Below the pieces are notes generated by a model that did no database searches, was not told the origin of the DNA, and saw only the letters and a program-made list of their open reading frames with translations. Of a stretch of 30,616 nt of DNA, positions 8,439 through 16,186 are shown piece after piece; the stretch's first letter is position 1, and the number at the start of each line of letters is the position of its first letter. The stretch is taken from the NCBI GenBank assembly GCA_005773695.1, contig SXHM01000218.1:1-30616 (forward strand), read 5' to 3'. The translations under genes were made by a program, and so were the position numbers. The stretch comes from Bacteroidota bacterium. Its GTDB lineage: Bacteria; Bacteroidota; Bacteroidia; SXHM01.

Positions 8439-11255
8439 TTACTTAATCTCAAACAACCAAGACACATATAACATACGTCCAATGCTTGGCCCGCCATAAA
8501 CCTCTCTGCGTTGTTCGTTTAAAAGGTTGGAAGCACCAGCCCGGATAGTTGAGTAGTAAGCAGGAAACTCATAGCTTAACTGTGCATCCAATACACGGTA
8601 AGAATTAACCGGACCAATACCAAAAGTGCTTTGCCACTCGTAGTTATCAACCCACTGGAAGTTAGCTGAAAAGCCTAAGTTTTTCCAAACCTTACGACCT
8701 TTAACACCCACGTTAATTTTGTGGTTAGGTGTGTTAAAGCCCGGGATAATATCATCGTTTAGGTTGTCTGTATTTAAGTCAGCATAAGTATAATTGGCAG
8801 TAGCCGAATATTTGTTGCTGAAGTAATAAGCCAGTCCAACTGTTCCACCGTAACTCGATACATTCTGTGTTGCATTCATTGGCAACTGGTAAACAGTGTA
8901 GGTAGGGTTATCAGGCGAAGTGGTAAGAATAGCATCTTCACCGCTTTCCTCACCTGCCTGTGCCGAACCTTCAGGACGTACCAGACGGATATCACCAATA
9001 AAGTTTTTATATATACTATAATAACCATTGATGTCTAAGTACAGTTTTCCGCCAATAGAACCGCGGTAACCGATTTCAATGGTTTGCACCTGCTCAGGTT
9101 TTAGTTTTGGAAGCGAAATTGTTTTCAGCAAAGTAGGGTCAATCGTTCCGATATAGTTTCCGTTGGCATCCAGTGAGTCGTATTGCGCCCTGAAATCCTG
9201 CACCGAGTTAAGTGTATAAAGGTTATCCCATCCGTTCAGATTTCCGGCAAGGGTAAGCGGACCTAAATCCAACAGAATAAACTGGTTCTGCAAGGTTGGT
9301 ATCCTGAATGCCTGTTGTGCACTGATACGGAAACTGCTGTTTTTGTGTGTATAAACAAGCGAAAAACGTGGTGAGAATTGCGGTTTGAAATTCTGGTTTT
9401 TATCAGCTCTGATGGATGCGCTGATGTTCAGTTTATTTTTTAAAACTTTTTTGCTTAGCTGCACAAATCCACCGTATTCAACAATGCTCAGGTCAACAAA
9501 ATCAGCACTTAAGTCTGCACTGCCGTTGGCAAGTGTATCGCCCGGATTAATAAGTGTATCACTAAATATACTTCCGAAACTTTGAGGGTCGTATCTGCGA
9601 AATGAAGCCCCCGCCAAAATATCCATGAAGTTAATCATGTCAAAGTTGTATTGTCCTTCTATATGTTGTAAAGATGATTTGTCTGTGAATTTTGAGCCTT
9701 TCTGTAAGTCGGCATTTCCTTTTACATCATTTAGTAGTGAGTCGAATTCAAAGCTGCCCACAGTAGGCCATGCTAATGAATCGGCTACCGTTGTTGCCCA
9801 TGATGATGCTTGAAGCATTTCCTGATAATTAACCTCTTCGTCAAAGTCGTTGGTTAATACTTTCAACGAGTCAAAGTAGGCGCCTAAGTATTCGCCAATA
9901 TAGTTGGCAACACCTGCGCGTGAAACACCGATGCCCGAGAAAACAATATCATAAGAATCACCTGCAGTTTCCTGAGTGGTATAAGCACGGATGTTAAAAT
10001 TCTTACCTGCCAATTCCAATTTATGTTGTTGAAACATCAGGTTGTTGATGCTGTAACGGTTAGCCCCTTGATAAGTGGTGGTTCCGCTTCCTATTCTGTA
10101 GTTGTAAGAAAGTTCCAGACTGTCTTTTATTTTATAGTGCAATCCGGCACCTGCTTTAATGCTTTTTGCAACCGGGTCAACTAAGTCTTCTTCATAATAG
10201 CCGGGAGCATTAATGGTTCGTTTTCCCAAACCTAGGTAACCGGTAGGGTTAAACCCAAGGTAGTTATTCAAGGCAATAAAGTCATCGCGCTCTTCCTGTG
10301 TAAGCTCTTGGTTATATTGCTGTTGCTCTACAATAGCACTCAGGTTTTGTTCGGTTTCAATATCACCATAGATATTAGCTATTGAATCATCGGCCACCCA
10401 GTTATTAGCCCGGAAATAAGAGCCGGTAACCTTAATGGCAAACTTGCCTTTTTTATCAAGCACTTTGGCATAGCGGATTTGTCCGTCAGCCATGTTGCGG
10501 CTTCCAGCTTTCAGTTGAATAGAAAGCCCCTGATAGTCATACGGATTTTTAGAGGTCATACTTACCACACCCTGAAAAGCGTTTGGACCATATAATGCAG
10601 ATGCAGCACCGGTAATTACCTCAACGCTTTGTACATCCAGATCATTTAAACCAACCATGTTACCCACAGGGAAGTTAAGACCGGGAGCCTGATTGTCCAT
10701 TCCGTCAACAAACTGCACCATACGCACAGGAGCAGTAGTATTAAAACCACGCATGTTTAAAGCCTGAAAACCCATACTGGAGGTGCTGATGTCAACACCC
10801 TTCATTGTACTTAATCCCTGATAAAAATCTCCAGAGGCTATTTCGCGAACTTCAAGGGCACTCATCTTTTGAATAGAAGCGGAAGATTCCTGTATGGTTT
10901 CACTTACGCGAGAACCGCTGATAACCACTTCTTTTCCCTGAACTATAACTTCGCTCAAAGCAATATCAAGCGTGGTGGTTGAGGTGTTTACTTCTTTTTC
11001 AATTTTATCATAACCCAAATACGATATTTGCAACATAACCGGGTTGGTAACATCTACTTTTAACGAAAACTTTCCCTCAGCATCGGTAGTAGCCCCGGTA
11101 GTAGTTCCTTTAATACCTACACTTGCACCAATAAGCGGCTGCTTTGTTTTATTATCGGTAATTTTACCCGTGATTGTTTTTTCCTGGGCAGAAACGCTAA
11201 GGCTTAACAGCCCTGCAAAAATGAAAAACAATGAAAATTGTAAAAATCTTTTCAT
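8439..11255 (-). CDS. TonB-dependent outer-membrane receptor
   Basis: Outer-membrane beta-barrel receptor that uses TonB energy to import a large ligand. The 938 residues start with a signal peptide (to about SVSAQ, residue 24), then a carboxypeptidase-regulatory-like beta-sandwich (about 26-108: TITGKITDNKTKQPLIGASV and 'DAEGKFSLKV'). The plug is at about 120-235 with 'LNMRGFN' and 'ITGAASALYGPNAFQGVV', followed by a 22-strand-type barrel ending in an aromatic-terminated last strand (YVSWLFEIK). There is no adjacent SusD-like lipoprotein, so it is not a classical SusC/D glycan system; the ligand (siderophore, cobalamin, peptide or other) cannot be told. It has its own promoter and terminator. 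Confidence 0.92.
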   Translation of the reverse strand: MKRFLQFSLFFIFAGLLSLSVSAQEKTITGKITDNKTKQPLIGASVGIKGTTTGATTDAEGKFSLKVDVTNPVMLQISYLGYDKIEKEVNTSTTTLDIALSEVIVQGKEVVISGSRVSETIQESSASIQKMSALEVREIASGDFYQGLSTMKGVDISTSSMGFQALNMRGFNTTAPVRMVQFVDGMDNQAPGLNFPVGNMVGLNDLDVQSVEVITGAASALYGPNAFQGVVSMTSKNPYDYQGLSIQLKAGSRNMADGQIRYAKVLDKKGKFAIKVTGSYFRANNWVADDSIANIYGDIETEQNLSAIVEQQQYNQELTQEERDDFIALNNYLGFNPTGYLGLGKRTINAPGYYEEDLVDPVAKSIKAGAGLHYKIKDSLELSYNYRIGSGTTTYQGANRYSINNLMFQQHKLELAGKNFNIRAYTTQETAGDSYDIVFSGIGVSRAGVANYIGEYLGAYFDSLKVLTNDFDEEVNYQEMLQASSWATTVADSLAWPTVGSFEFDSLLNDVKGNADLQKGSKFTDKSSLQHIEGQYNFDMINFMDILAGASFRRYDPQSFGSIFSDTLINPGDTLANGSADLSADFVDLSIVEYGGFVQLSKKVLKNKLNISASIRADKNQNFKPQFSPRFSLVYTHKNSSFRISAQQAFRIPTLQNQFILLDLGPLTLAGNLNGWDNLYTLNSVQDFRAQYDSLDANGNYIGTIDPTLLKTISLPKLKPEQVQTIEIGYRGSIGGKLYLDINGYYSIYKNFIGDIRLVRPEGSAQAGEESGEDAILTTSPDNPTYTVYQLPMNATQNVSSYGGTVGLAYYFSNKYSATANYTYADLNTDNLNDDIIPGFNTPNHKINVGVKGRKVWKNLGFSANFQWVDNYEWQSTFGIGPVNSYRVLDAQLSYEFPAYYSTIRAGASNLLNEQRREVYGGPSIGRMLYVSWLFEIK

Positions 11256-11314
11256 AGCGAATGGTTTGGTAACTTTATGGTTTGGTTATGTTATTTTTAT
11301 CTTTCTGACGCGGC

Positions 11315-11343
11315 TAAAAGTAGTAAAATTTTGAATCTTGCAA
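11315..11343 (-). promoter_or_regulatory. Promoter of the TonB-dependent receptor gene
   Basis: On the minus strand TTG (11343-11341), an 18-nt spacer and TACTTTTA (11322-11315) fit the Bacteroidota promoter, one base off at the end of the -7 box. The predicted leader is about 55 nt. Its -33 region overlaps the divergent promoter of the barrel-protein gene. Confidence 0.5.
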
Positions 11344-11365
11344 CAAAATCCCAAATTTTATTTTG
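11338..11365 (+). promoter_or_regulatory. Possible promoter of the barrel-protein gene
   Basis: TTG (11338-11340) and TTATTTTG (11358-11365, one mismatch to TAnnTTTG) are 17 nt apart, and the start codon lies 19 nt after the -7 box. It shares bases with the divergent receptor promoter. Confidence 0.35.
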
Positions 11366-11384
11366 CATAACTAAACGGTTACAA

Positions 11385-11972
11385 ATGCGTTCCTTTTTTA
11401 CATTAATTCTATTTGGCCTTTTCTTTTCTTCATCTTTACAAGCCCAGATAGGAAAGAGGTTTAAATTTTCAACAGGCTATAGCGCTTATCTGCTGGAAAC
11501 GGGCACTAAAGTTTCTCCTATTCACGCCTTGGGAATTACCCCGCAGTTTAACCTTTGGCAGCCAAGAGGAAATTTCAGTGTAGCCTTTGTTTCACCCATT
11601 ACGGCAGGGATTCATTTCCGCACCAAGGTATTGGGCAGCATGTTTTTCTTCAGTGATATTCCTCTGATGGGCGAAATCAATTACGGGCACCTTGCTACCA
11701 AAGATTTCCGAAAATGGTGGGGTGTTTTTGCAGGCGCTGGTTACAGCTTTCAGTCCGTGGGAACCCTTTGGCAATATGGGGTAAATATAAGCACAGGTTT
11801 CAGGTTCGGCCTTTTCAGGCAATCTTTTACATTGCGGTACGCGCGGTTTTTTGGCGAGAATGTGGGCGATGTACTTTCGCATCGCCTGACTCTTGAAATT
11901 AACCTTGGTCGGTTTTTAAAAGATGTGGCAACTAAAAACAAACTGCAGAAATTTGAAAGGCCGTTTCAATAA
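11385..11972 (+). CDS. Exported protein, probable outer-membrane beta-barrel, function unknown
   Basis: No named family recognised. The 195 residues begin with a clear signal peptide (MRSFFTLILFGLFF..., cleavage likely after LQAQ) followed by alternating hydrophobic/polar stretches rich in aromatics and glycine (FKFSTGYSAYL, FNLWQPRGNFSVAFV, WWGVFAGAGYSF, 'LRYARFFGENVG'), as in small 8-strand-type outer-membrane barrels. The frame is open upstream to 11277, but the extra 36 residues are not signal-like and precede the predicted promoter, so the ATG at 11385 is chosen. It is divergent from the receptor gene. Confidence 0.75.
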   Translation: MRSFFTLILFGLFFSSSLQAQIGKRFKFSTGYSAYLLETGTKVSPIHALGITPQFNLWQPRGNFSVAFVSPITAGIHFRTKVLGSMFFFSDIPLMGEINYGHLATKDFRKWWGVFAGAGYSFQSVGTLWQYGVNISTGFRFGLFRQSFTLRYARFFGENVGDVLSHRLTLEINLGRFLKDVATKNKLQKFERPFQ

Positions 11973-11974
11973 AA

Positions 11975-12073
11975 GTTAACCGCAAAGGGTACAAAAGAAA
12001 ACTCGCAAAGGCCGCTGAGGCAAAATTGCTTTGCGCCTCTTTGCGAAAAATCTTTGCGTTCTTTGCGGTTAAT
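11975..12073. repeat. Nested inverted-repeat element built from CGCAAAG/CTTTGCG units
   Basis: Outer arms GTTAACCGCAAAG (11975-11987) and CTTTGCGGTTAAT (12061-12073) match over 12 of 13 bases. Inside them a second pair, CGCAAAG (12004-12010) with CTTTGCG (12039-12045), flanks GAGGC/GCCTC. Several CTTTGCG units recur in the right half. It follows the barrel-gene stop by 2 nt and its right end runs into the promoter of the next gene. It resembles REP/MITE-like palindromic elements; there is no ORF in it. Confidence 0.7.
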
Positions 12074-12082
12074 ATACTTTTG
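12053..12082 (+). promoter_or_regulatory. Promoter of the DUF6438-type lipoprotein gene, supplied partly by the repeat
   Basis: TTTG (12053-12056), an 18-nt spacer and TACTTTTG (12075-12082), a perfect -7 box, precede the GTG start at 12097 by 14 nt. The -33 TTTG is one of the CTTTGCG units of the inverted-repeat element. Confidence 0.65.
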
Positions 12083-12096
12083 TCAAAAAATATTCC

Positions 12097-12621
12097 GTGA
12101 AAAAATTACTTGTATCTCTTTCTTTTGGTGTTGTTTTATTGGCCTGCAAAGCACCCAAACAATCAAGCCAGACAAATCCAGAGAACTACACAGCCGCTGA
12201 AACTAAAACAGAAACAGTTGCAACTCCACCTGCTCCCGCTTCCATAGATTCGCTGTTTGTTTACTTGGAGCGCACCCCTTGCTATGGACAATGCCCCATG
12301 TATAAATTCAAAATCTACAACTCGGGCTATGCCCTGTATGAAGGCAAACGCTTTGTAGAAAAATTAGGCAGCTACGAAACCCGCGTGAGCATGGCTGTTC
12401 TGGATGAAATAAAAGCAAAAGTGAAAGAGATTAACTATTTCGGATTTAAAGACCAGTACCCAAAAACGGCTTCTGATTTCCCTTCAGTAAAAACAGCAAT
12501 TATAATAGACGGCAAACGCAAAGAAATTATGAATGGCTCAGGCGCACCTTCGGCTTTAAGAGAGTTTGAAAAATACTTAGACTCGGTTAAGGATAGCGCA
12601 GATTGGAAGCAGGTGCATTGA
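12097..12621 (+). CDS. DUF6438-type lipoprotein
   Basis: Predicted lipoprotein of 174 residues. The signal peptide ends in the lipobox LLAC (Cys17); a low-complexity Thr/Ala/Pro linker runs to about residue 48. The globular part starts with 'LERTPCYGQCPMYKFKIYNSG', the TPCxGxCPxY signature I associate with the DUF6438 domain, whose function is unknown; the two Cys could form a disulphide. The start is GTG at 12097: the next in-frame ATG is far into the domain and the GTG product gives a proper signal peptide. It ends 3 nt from the end of the convergent TPR/PD40 gene, with no hairpin between them. Confidence 0.8.
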   Translation: MKKLLVSLSFGVVLLACKAPKQSSQTNPENYTAAETKTETVATPPAPASIDSLFVYLERTPCYGQCPMYKFKIYNSGYALYEGKRFVEKLGSYETRVSMAVLDEIKAKVKEINYFGFKDQYPKTASDFPSVKTAIIIDGKRKEIMNGSGAPSALREFEKYLDSVKDSADWKQVH

Positions 12622-12624
12622 TTT

Positions 12625-14217
12625 CTACTGCGCCCTCTCCAGCACAATCGGCTTGATGGTAGTTGCCACCTCGTGCGCACCCAACGGCAGCTCAACACTT
12701 AGTTTATAAGGTTTATAGCCTTCATAATCTACCGTTAATTCGTAAGCATTTTTTCCGGGCAGCATAATAAAATAGTTGCCGTCTTCATCGCTTTGTATTT
12801 CGGTCTCTGCCTTGCCCGAATTTTTGTTGGTTATTTTTATGGTAACCGCCAGTTTTTGAGCATCGTGTGCACTTATTACTTCGCCTTTTAAAATACTGAG
12901 GTTCGATTTTTCTTTTGCATCACCAGATTTCAGTCCGTAATTACTCATGTCAATTTCGTAAATATCAAAAGCACCTTCGCCATCAGGGCGTATGCTGCTG
13001 AAGTAGGCGCGACCGGTTTCGGTGTTTAGCACAAAGTCAATATCATCGCCCAATGAGTTGATGGGGTATCCCATATTTTCGGGTTGGCTCCATTCGCCTT
13101 TTTCGTTTTTCACGGTTTTAAAAATATCGTAGCCGCCCATGTTCATGTGTCCTTTTGAACTGAAGAAAAGTGTTTTGCCGTCAGGGTGTGCAAACACGCT
13201 TATCTCATCCTCATCTGAGTTTACAATAGCTCCCAGATTCACAGGTTTTTCCCATTCATTTTTGCTTATTCTTTTTGATACCCAAATGTCGCCACTGCCT
13301 TGTCCGCTTTTGCGCTCGCTGCAGAAGTAAAGGTGTTTGCCGTCAGCGCTCAGGCTGGCATAGCTTTCCCAATAGGATGAGTTAATTCCTTCCATCGGTT
13401 TGGCGCTGCTCCATTTTTCGGAAGTGCTTTTTTTAGAAACATAAATGTCACCACCATTCTCATTTTTGTACATAAAAATCTGTTTCCCGTCAGGTGAAAT
13501 GCTGAGGCAGGCATCGTGCTCTACCCCATTGATAGCACCCGGAGCCATTACAGCATCTACCCAATCGTTGATGCTGTCGCTCCAGAACGTGATGTATACA
13601 TCTTCATAGAATCCCTGATCGTTTATATCTACGCCTGTTACTTTTCCCTCGCCTCTGCGCGAGGTAAATACCATCACCTTTTGGTCGGCAGTCAGTGAAG
13701 GATGATAATCGTTATACTTTGAATTGATAGGCGTTCCGGGATTACTGATCACCACATTCACGGGTCGCGCCAATAGTTCCTGTGCTGTTTTTACCTGAGC
13801 AATAAGCGTGTTTATTTCTTCCATTTGCGGTTTTTTTAAATCCTGTGCGCGGTACTTTTCATAGTGCTCCAACGCTTTGTCTAAGTTGGCAAGCGCCTGA
13901 TTAGTTTTACCGAGGTTGAGGTATAAATCGGCATCAACTGCATTGTTTGTTTTTTCGGCAGCATTAAATTTTTCAAGAGCAAGTTCATATTCTTTGAGTG
14001 CAAAATGTGCCTCGCCCATGCGGTAATTAAGCATAGCATCTTCCGGTGCTTTTTCAAACTCCTCACGGTAAATGCGCAGGGCACCATTGAAATCTTTTTC
14101 ATTATACTTCATGCGCCCGGCAGTAATTTTAAGTTTGTCGGCTGAGGCAGTTTGAGCCAGGGCAGAGGATAACAGGCTGAAGCTAATAAGCACTAGGGCG
14201 AAGAAGTATCTGATCAT
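12625..14217 (-). CDS. TPR and PD40 beta-propeller periplasmic protein (PorE-like without OmpA domain)
   Basis: Exported protein of 530 residues. After a signal peptide (to about ALAQ, residue 22) come three TPR-like helical repeats (about 28-140), then five WD40-like PD40 blades, each with an SxDG or PDG motif and a 'G.DIY/DIF' strand (about 170-425), then a carboxypeptidase-regulatory-like beta-sandwich (about 440-520). This order matches PorE of the type IX secretion system and related envelope proteins, but those usually continue into a peptidoglycan-binding OmpA domain, which is absent here: the frame ends naturally at a stop. Without that domain a PorE role is doubtful; it may be a paralogue that scaffolds other envelope proteins. 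Confidence 0.82.
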   Translation of the reverse strand: MIRYFFALVLISFSLLSSALAQTASADKLKITAGRMKYNEKDFNGALRIYREEFEKAPEDAMLNYRMGEAHFALKEYELALEKFNAAEKTNNAVDADLYLNLGKTNQALANLDKALEHYEKYRAQDLKKPQMEEINTLIAQVKTAQELLARPVNVVISNPGTPINSKYNDYHPSLTADQKVMVFTSRRGEGKVTGVDINDQGFYEDVYITFWSDSINDWVDAVMAPGAINGVEHDACLSISPDGKQIFMYKNENGGDIYVSKKSTSEKWSSAKPMEGINSSYWESYASLSADGKHLYFCSERKSGQGSGDIWVSKRISKNEWEKPVNLGAIVNSDEDEISVFAHPDGKTLFFSSKGHMNMGGYDIFKTVKNEKGEWSQPENMGYPINSLGDDIDFVLNTETGRAYFSSIRPDGEGAFDIYEIDMSNYGLKSGDAKEKSNLSILKGEVISAHDAQKLAVTIKITNKNSGKAETEIQSDEDGNYFIMLPGKNAYELTVDYEGYKPYKLSVELPLGAHEVATTIKPIVLERAQ

Positions 14218-14241
14218 ATTGTTGTGTTTTAAAATCCGTAG

Positions 14242-14249
14242 CTAAGGTA
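14242..14249 (-). promoter_or_regulatory. Possible -7 element of the TPR/PD40 gene
   Basis: The minus strand reads TACCTTAG, one base from TAnnTTTG and identical to the element before the second hydrolase gene (28659-28666). It lies 24 nt before the ATG at 14217. No clear -33 TTG. Confidence 0.35.
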
Positions 14250-14268
14250 AATAAGATATTAAGAACTA

Positions 14269-15015
14269 TTAGTGATTTTTATCAGCCAATGATATGAATA
14301 GTTTCATTGCTCTCTTCTTCTCTTCATTAAAGTCATAACTGATATTTCCGGATAGGTATTTTTTTGCTTCTGCCTTACTGATAATTGTTGGCGGAAATTC
14401 TTCCAGTGTTTTATCAATATTGTCCAAACCGTTTTTCAATGCGTTGTTAAATTCTGAAATAAATGCAGCAGGCAAATCTTTATTGGAAACCCAGCAGGCA
14501 AATACAAACGGAAGGTTGCTAAATTTTTTCCATTCTTCAGCAAGGTCGTATATGTAAGAAGGGGAGAGATTAAAAGCTCTGTCGCCAATAATAACTGCTG
14601 CAGTTGTTCCGTTTATTTTGCTTTCAAATCCCGCTTCCGCATTTACAAATTCAGGGTTTATTTTCCAGTATTCACGGGCAAGAATTTTTATCAGCATTAC
14701 TGAAGTGCGGCTTTGGTAATCTAGTAAAATCGTTTTTATTTCATGCAACGGAACTTCACTGAAAAGACAAACGGTTTTTACTTTTCCGTTATCACCAATG
14801 CAATAATCGCTGATGATATGTGCGTTTGTAACTTGCTCAATTGAAGCAACCGGAATCAACCCGATATCCACTTTCCCGTTGATTAATTTTTCGGCACACA
14901 CCGATGGAATATCTAATGAAATATTACATTCCGCTGTAAATGCAGAATGATTTAAACCATAAACAAAAGGCAAAGAATTAAGATAAGAAACAGCAGAAAT
15001 ACGGATTTTCTCCAT
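14269..15015 (-). CDS. mqnA: Chorismate dehydratase, futalosine menaquinone pathway
   Basis: MqnA converts chorismate to 3-enolpyruvyl-benzoate, the first step of the futalosine route to menaquinone. The 248 residues have the periplasmic-binding-protein-like fold of the family: 'ISAVSYLNSLPFVYGL' at the N-terminus, 'GKVDIGLIPVASI' near 50-62, 'LDYQSRTSVMLIKIL' near 97 and 'AAVIIGDRAF' near 140. An in-frame TTG at 15024 would add MRP, but it falls inside the -7 box, so the ATG at 15015 is the start. MqnB, MqnC and MqnD are not in the window; this gene stands alone with its own promoter. Confidence 0.92.
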   Translation of the reverse strand: MEKIRISAVSYLNSLPFVYGLNHSAFTAECNISLDIPSVCAEKLINGKVDIGLIPVASIEQVTNAHIISDYCIGDNGKVKTVCLFSEVPLHEIKTILLDYQSRTSVMLIKILAREYWKINPEFVNAEAGFESKINGTTAAVIIGDRAFNLSPSYIYDLAEEWKKFSNLPFVFACWVSNKDLPAAFISEFNNALKNGLDNIDKTLEEFPPTIISKAEAKKYLSGNISYDFNEEKKRAMKLFISLADKNH

Positions 15016-15021
15016 CGGGCG

Positions 15022-15029
15022 CAAAAGTA
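15022..15029 (-). promoter_or_regulatory. -7 promoter element of mqnA
   Basis: The minus strand reads TACTTTTG, a perfect TAnnTTTG, followed by CGCCCG and then the ATG at 15015. Only 6 nt separate box and start codon, so the transcript should be leaderless or nearly so. The -33 region is weak. Confidence 0.6.
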
Positions 15030-15056
15030 ATTTTTATTTTTCGCGTCCGCAGGGAT

Positions 15057-16103
15057 TTAACGGACTACACTTATTCTTTTTGCGCCAACAAATTCTCCTT
15101 GTTCGGAATAAAGTGTGAGCAAATATAATCCGTTCGCAAAATTTTCGACAGTAATTTCAAATTTTTCGGTATAAAAGTTCTGTTCCGAAATCAGTTTGCC
15201 GTCAAAGATTTGCATGCGTGCAATTCCCGAAAAATTGTTTTTTGTTTCAACCGTGATTTTTTCATTTGCTGGATTTGGATAAACTGTAAATAAATTATTA
15301 GCAAGAGGTTCTTCAATTGAAGTTACTTCTTGACAATTATTGTTGCAAGCGCAATAGGTTAGAAAATTCACGGTGCCTGTGTTTGCATCCAACTGTCCGT
15401 TGGGCGTGTTCTGGTCGCAAATATCTATTGATGTTATTGTTCCGCTGTTGTATGAATCGTTGCCGATTGAAAAGCCACCGCACGGACCACCAAAAGTGCC
15501 TGCAATAAAGGCTGAGTTATACCAATCACGCACTACGTTTACCATACAAAAAGTCTGGAATGATGCGCCTGATGCGTTATAAAAATCGCGGCCTATTTCT
15601 ATGAAACCAGCGTTTTGAAACAGTTCTCCGGCAGTGTTAGAAAAGTCAAAGTCAATATGTATGTTGCCGTAGTTTATAAAACCTGCCGCGCTGTCGCTCA
15701 TATAGTTGCACTCAATGGTTCCGCTTCCGTAATTTATACCTTCCGATGAGCCTGTGAATGCAATGCGTTCGCAGATAATTGTTCCCCGGTTGTGGAAAAA
15801 ACTACTTTGTTCGCTCACAAGTAAACTATCTACATCGATGCTTGCCGTGTTTTCAAAAATTCCGCCTTCCGTAACATGCAGATATTGGCTTGTTATAGTT
15901 CCGGCATTGCAAACCTTTCCTCCCTGAACCAATATGTTCCCTGAAACGGTTGCTCCCTCAGATATGCATAATGTTTGACCTGAAGTAACAAGTTGTGGCG
16001 ATGAATTGTTGCCCGTAATGGTGCTGGTGCAGGTTTGACATATCTGGGCATAAACACCCGAAAAAGTAAAGCAGAAAAGAATGAACGAGTAGAGTTTTTT
16101 CAT
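15057..16103 (-). CDS. T9SS-secreted protein with solenoid-like repeats
   Basis: Secreted or surface-anchored protein of 348 residues, function unknown. It has a signal peptide (to VYAQ, about residue 20), a Cys-containing segment (ICQTCTSTITG), then about seven repeats of roughly 20 residues (about 66-190), each ending in a 'GxI' or similar turn (AGTI, ASI, RGTI, SGTI, GNI, GFI) with an FxN motif, typical of a right-handed beta-solenoid. A Cys/Asn-rich stretch (CACNNNC, about 256-262) precedes a type A T9SS sorting domain of about 75 residues beginning 'FTVYPNPANEKITVE'. The ATG at 16139 lies upstream of the -7 box and spoils the signal peptide, so 16103 is used. mqnA lies 41 nt downstream under its own promoter. 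Confidence 0.8.
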   Translation of the reverse strand: MKKLYSFILFCFTFSGVYAQICQTCTSTITGNNSSPQLVTSGQTLCISEGATVSGNILVQGGKVCNAGTITSQYLHVTEGGIFENTASIDVDSLLVSEQSSFFHNRGTIICERIAFTGSSEGINYGSGTIECNYMSDSAAGFINYGNIHIDFDFSNTAGELFQNAGFIEIGRDFYNASGASFQTFCMVNVVRDWYNSAFIAGTFGGPCGGFSIGNDSYNSGTITSIDICDQNTPNGQLDANTGTVNFLTYCACNNNCQEVTSIEEPLANNLFTVYPNPANEKITVETKNNFSGIARMQIFDGKLISEQNFYTEKFEITVENFANGLYLLTLYSEQGEFVGAKRISVVR

Positions 16104-16121
16104 GTTTTTAGAATATTTCAG

Positions 16122-16129
16122 CAAATATA
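16122..16129 (-). promoter_or_regulatory. -7 promoter element of the solenoid protein gene
   Basis: The minus strand reads TATATTTG, a perfect TAnnTTTG, 18 nt before the ATG at 16103. The upstream region is AT-rich with no obvious TTG at -33. Confidence 0.5.
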
Positions 16130-16186
16130 ATAAGAGCATTTTATATTATATGGGGCTTAAAAGACTTTCAAAGTTTGTTAAACACT

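Noticed and set aside
8439..11255. SusC-type glycan receptor
   Set aside because: No SusD-like gene next to it and the plug lacks the typical SusC signature region; called only a TonB-dependent receptor.
11592..11882. Open frame of 96 codons antisense to the barrel-protein gene
   Set aside because: Shadow frame; the plus-strand protein has a signal peptide and barrel-like periodicity.
11973..12096. CRISPR array or tRNA in the repeat-rich gap
   Set aside because: The CGCAAAG/CTTTGCG units are short, in inverted order and not regularly spaced, and no cloverleaf can be drawn.
16140..16186. Terminator after the SprT-like gene
   Set aside because: Only weak AAAGT/ACTTT complementarity with no GC core; not reported as a feature.
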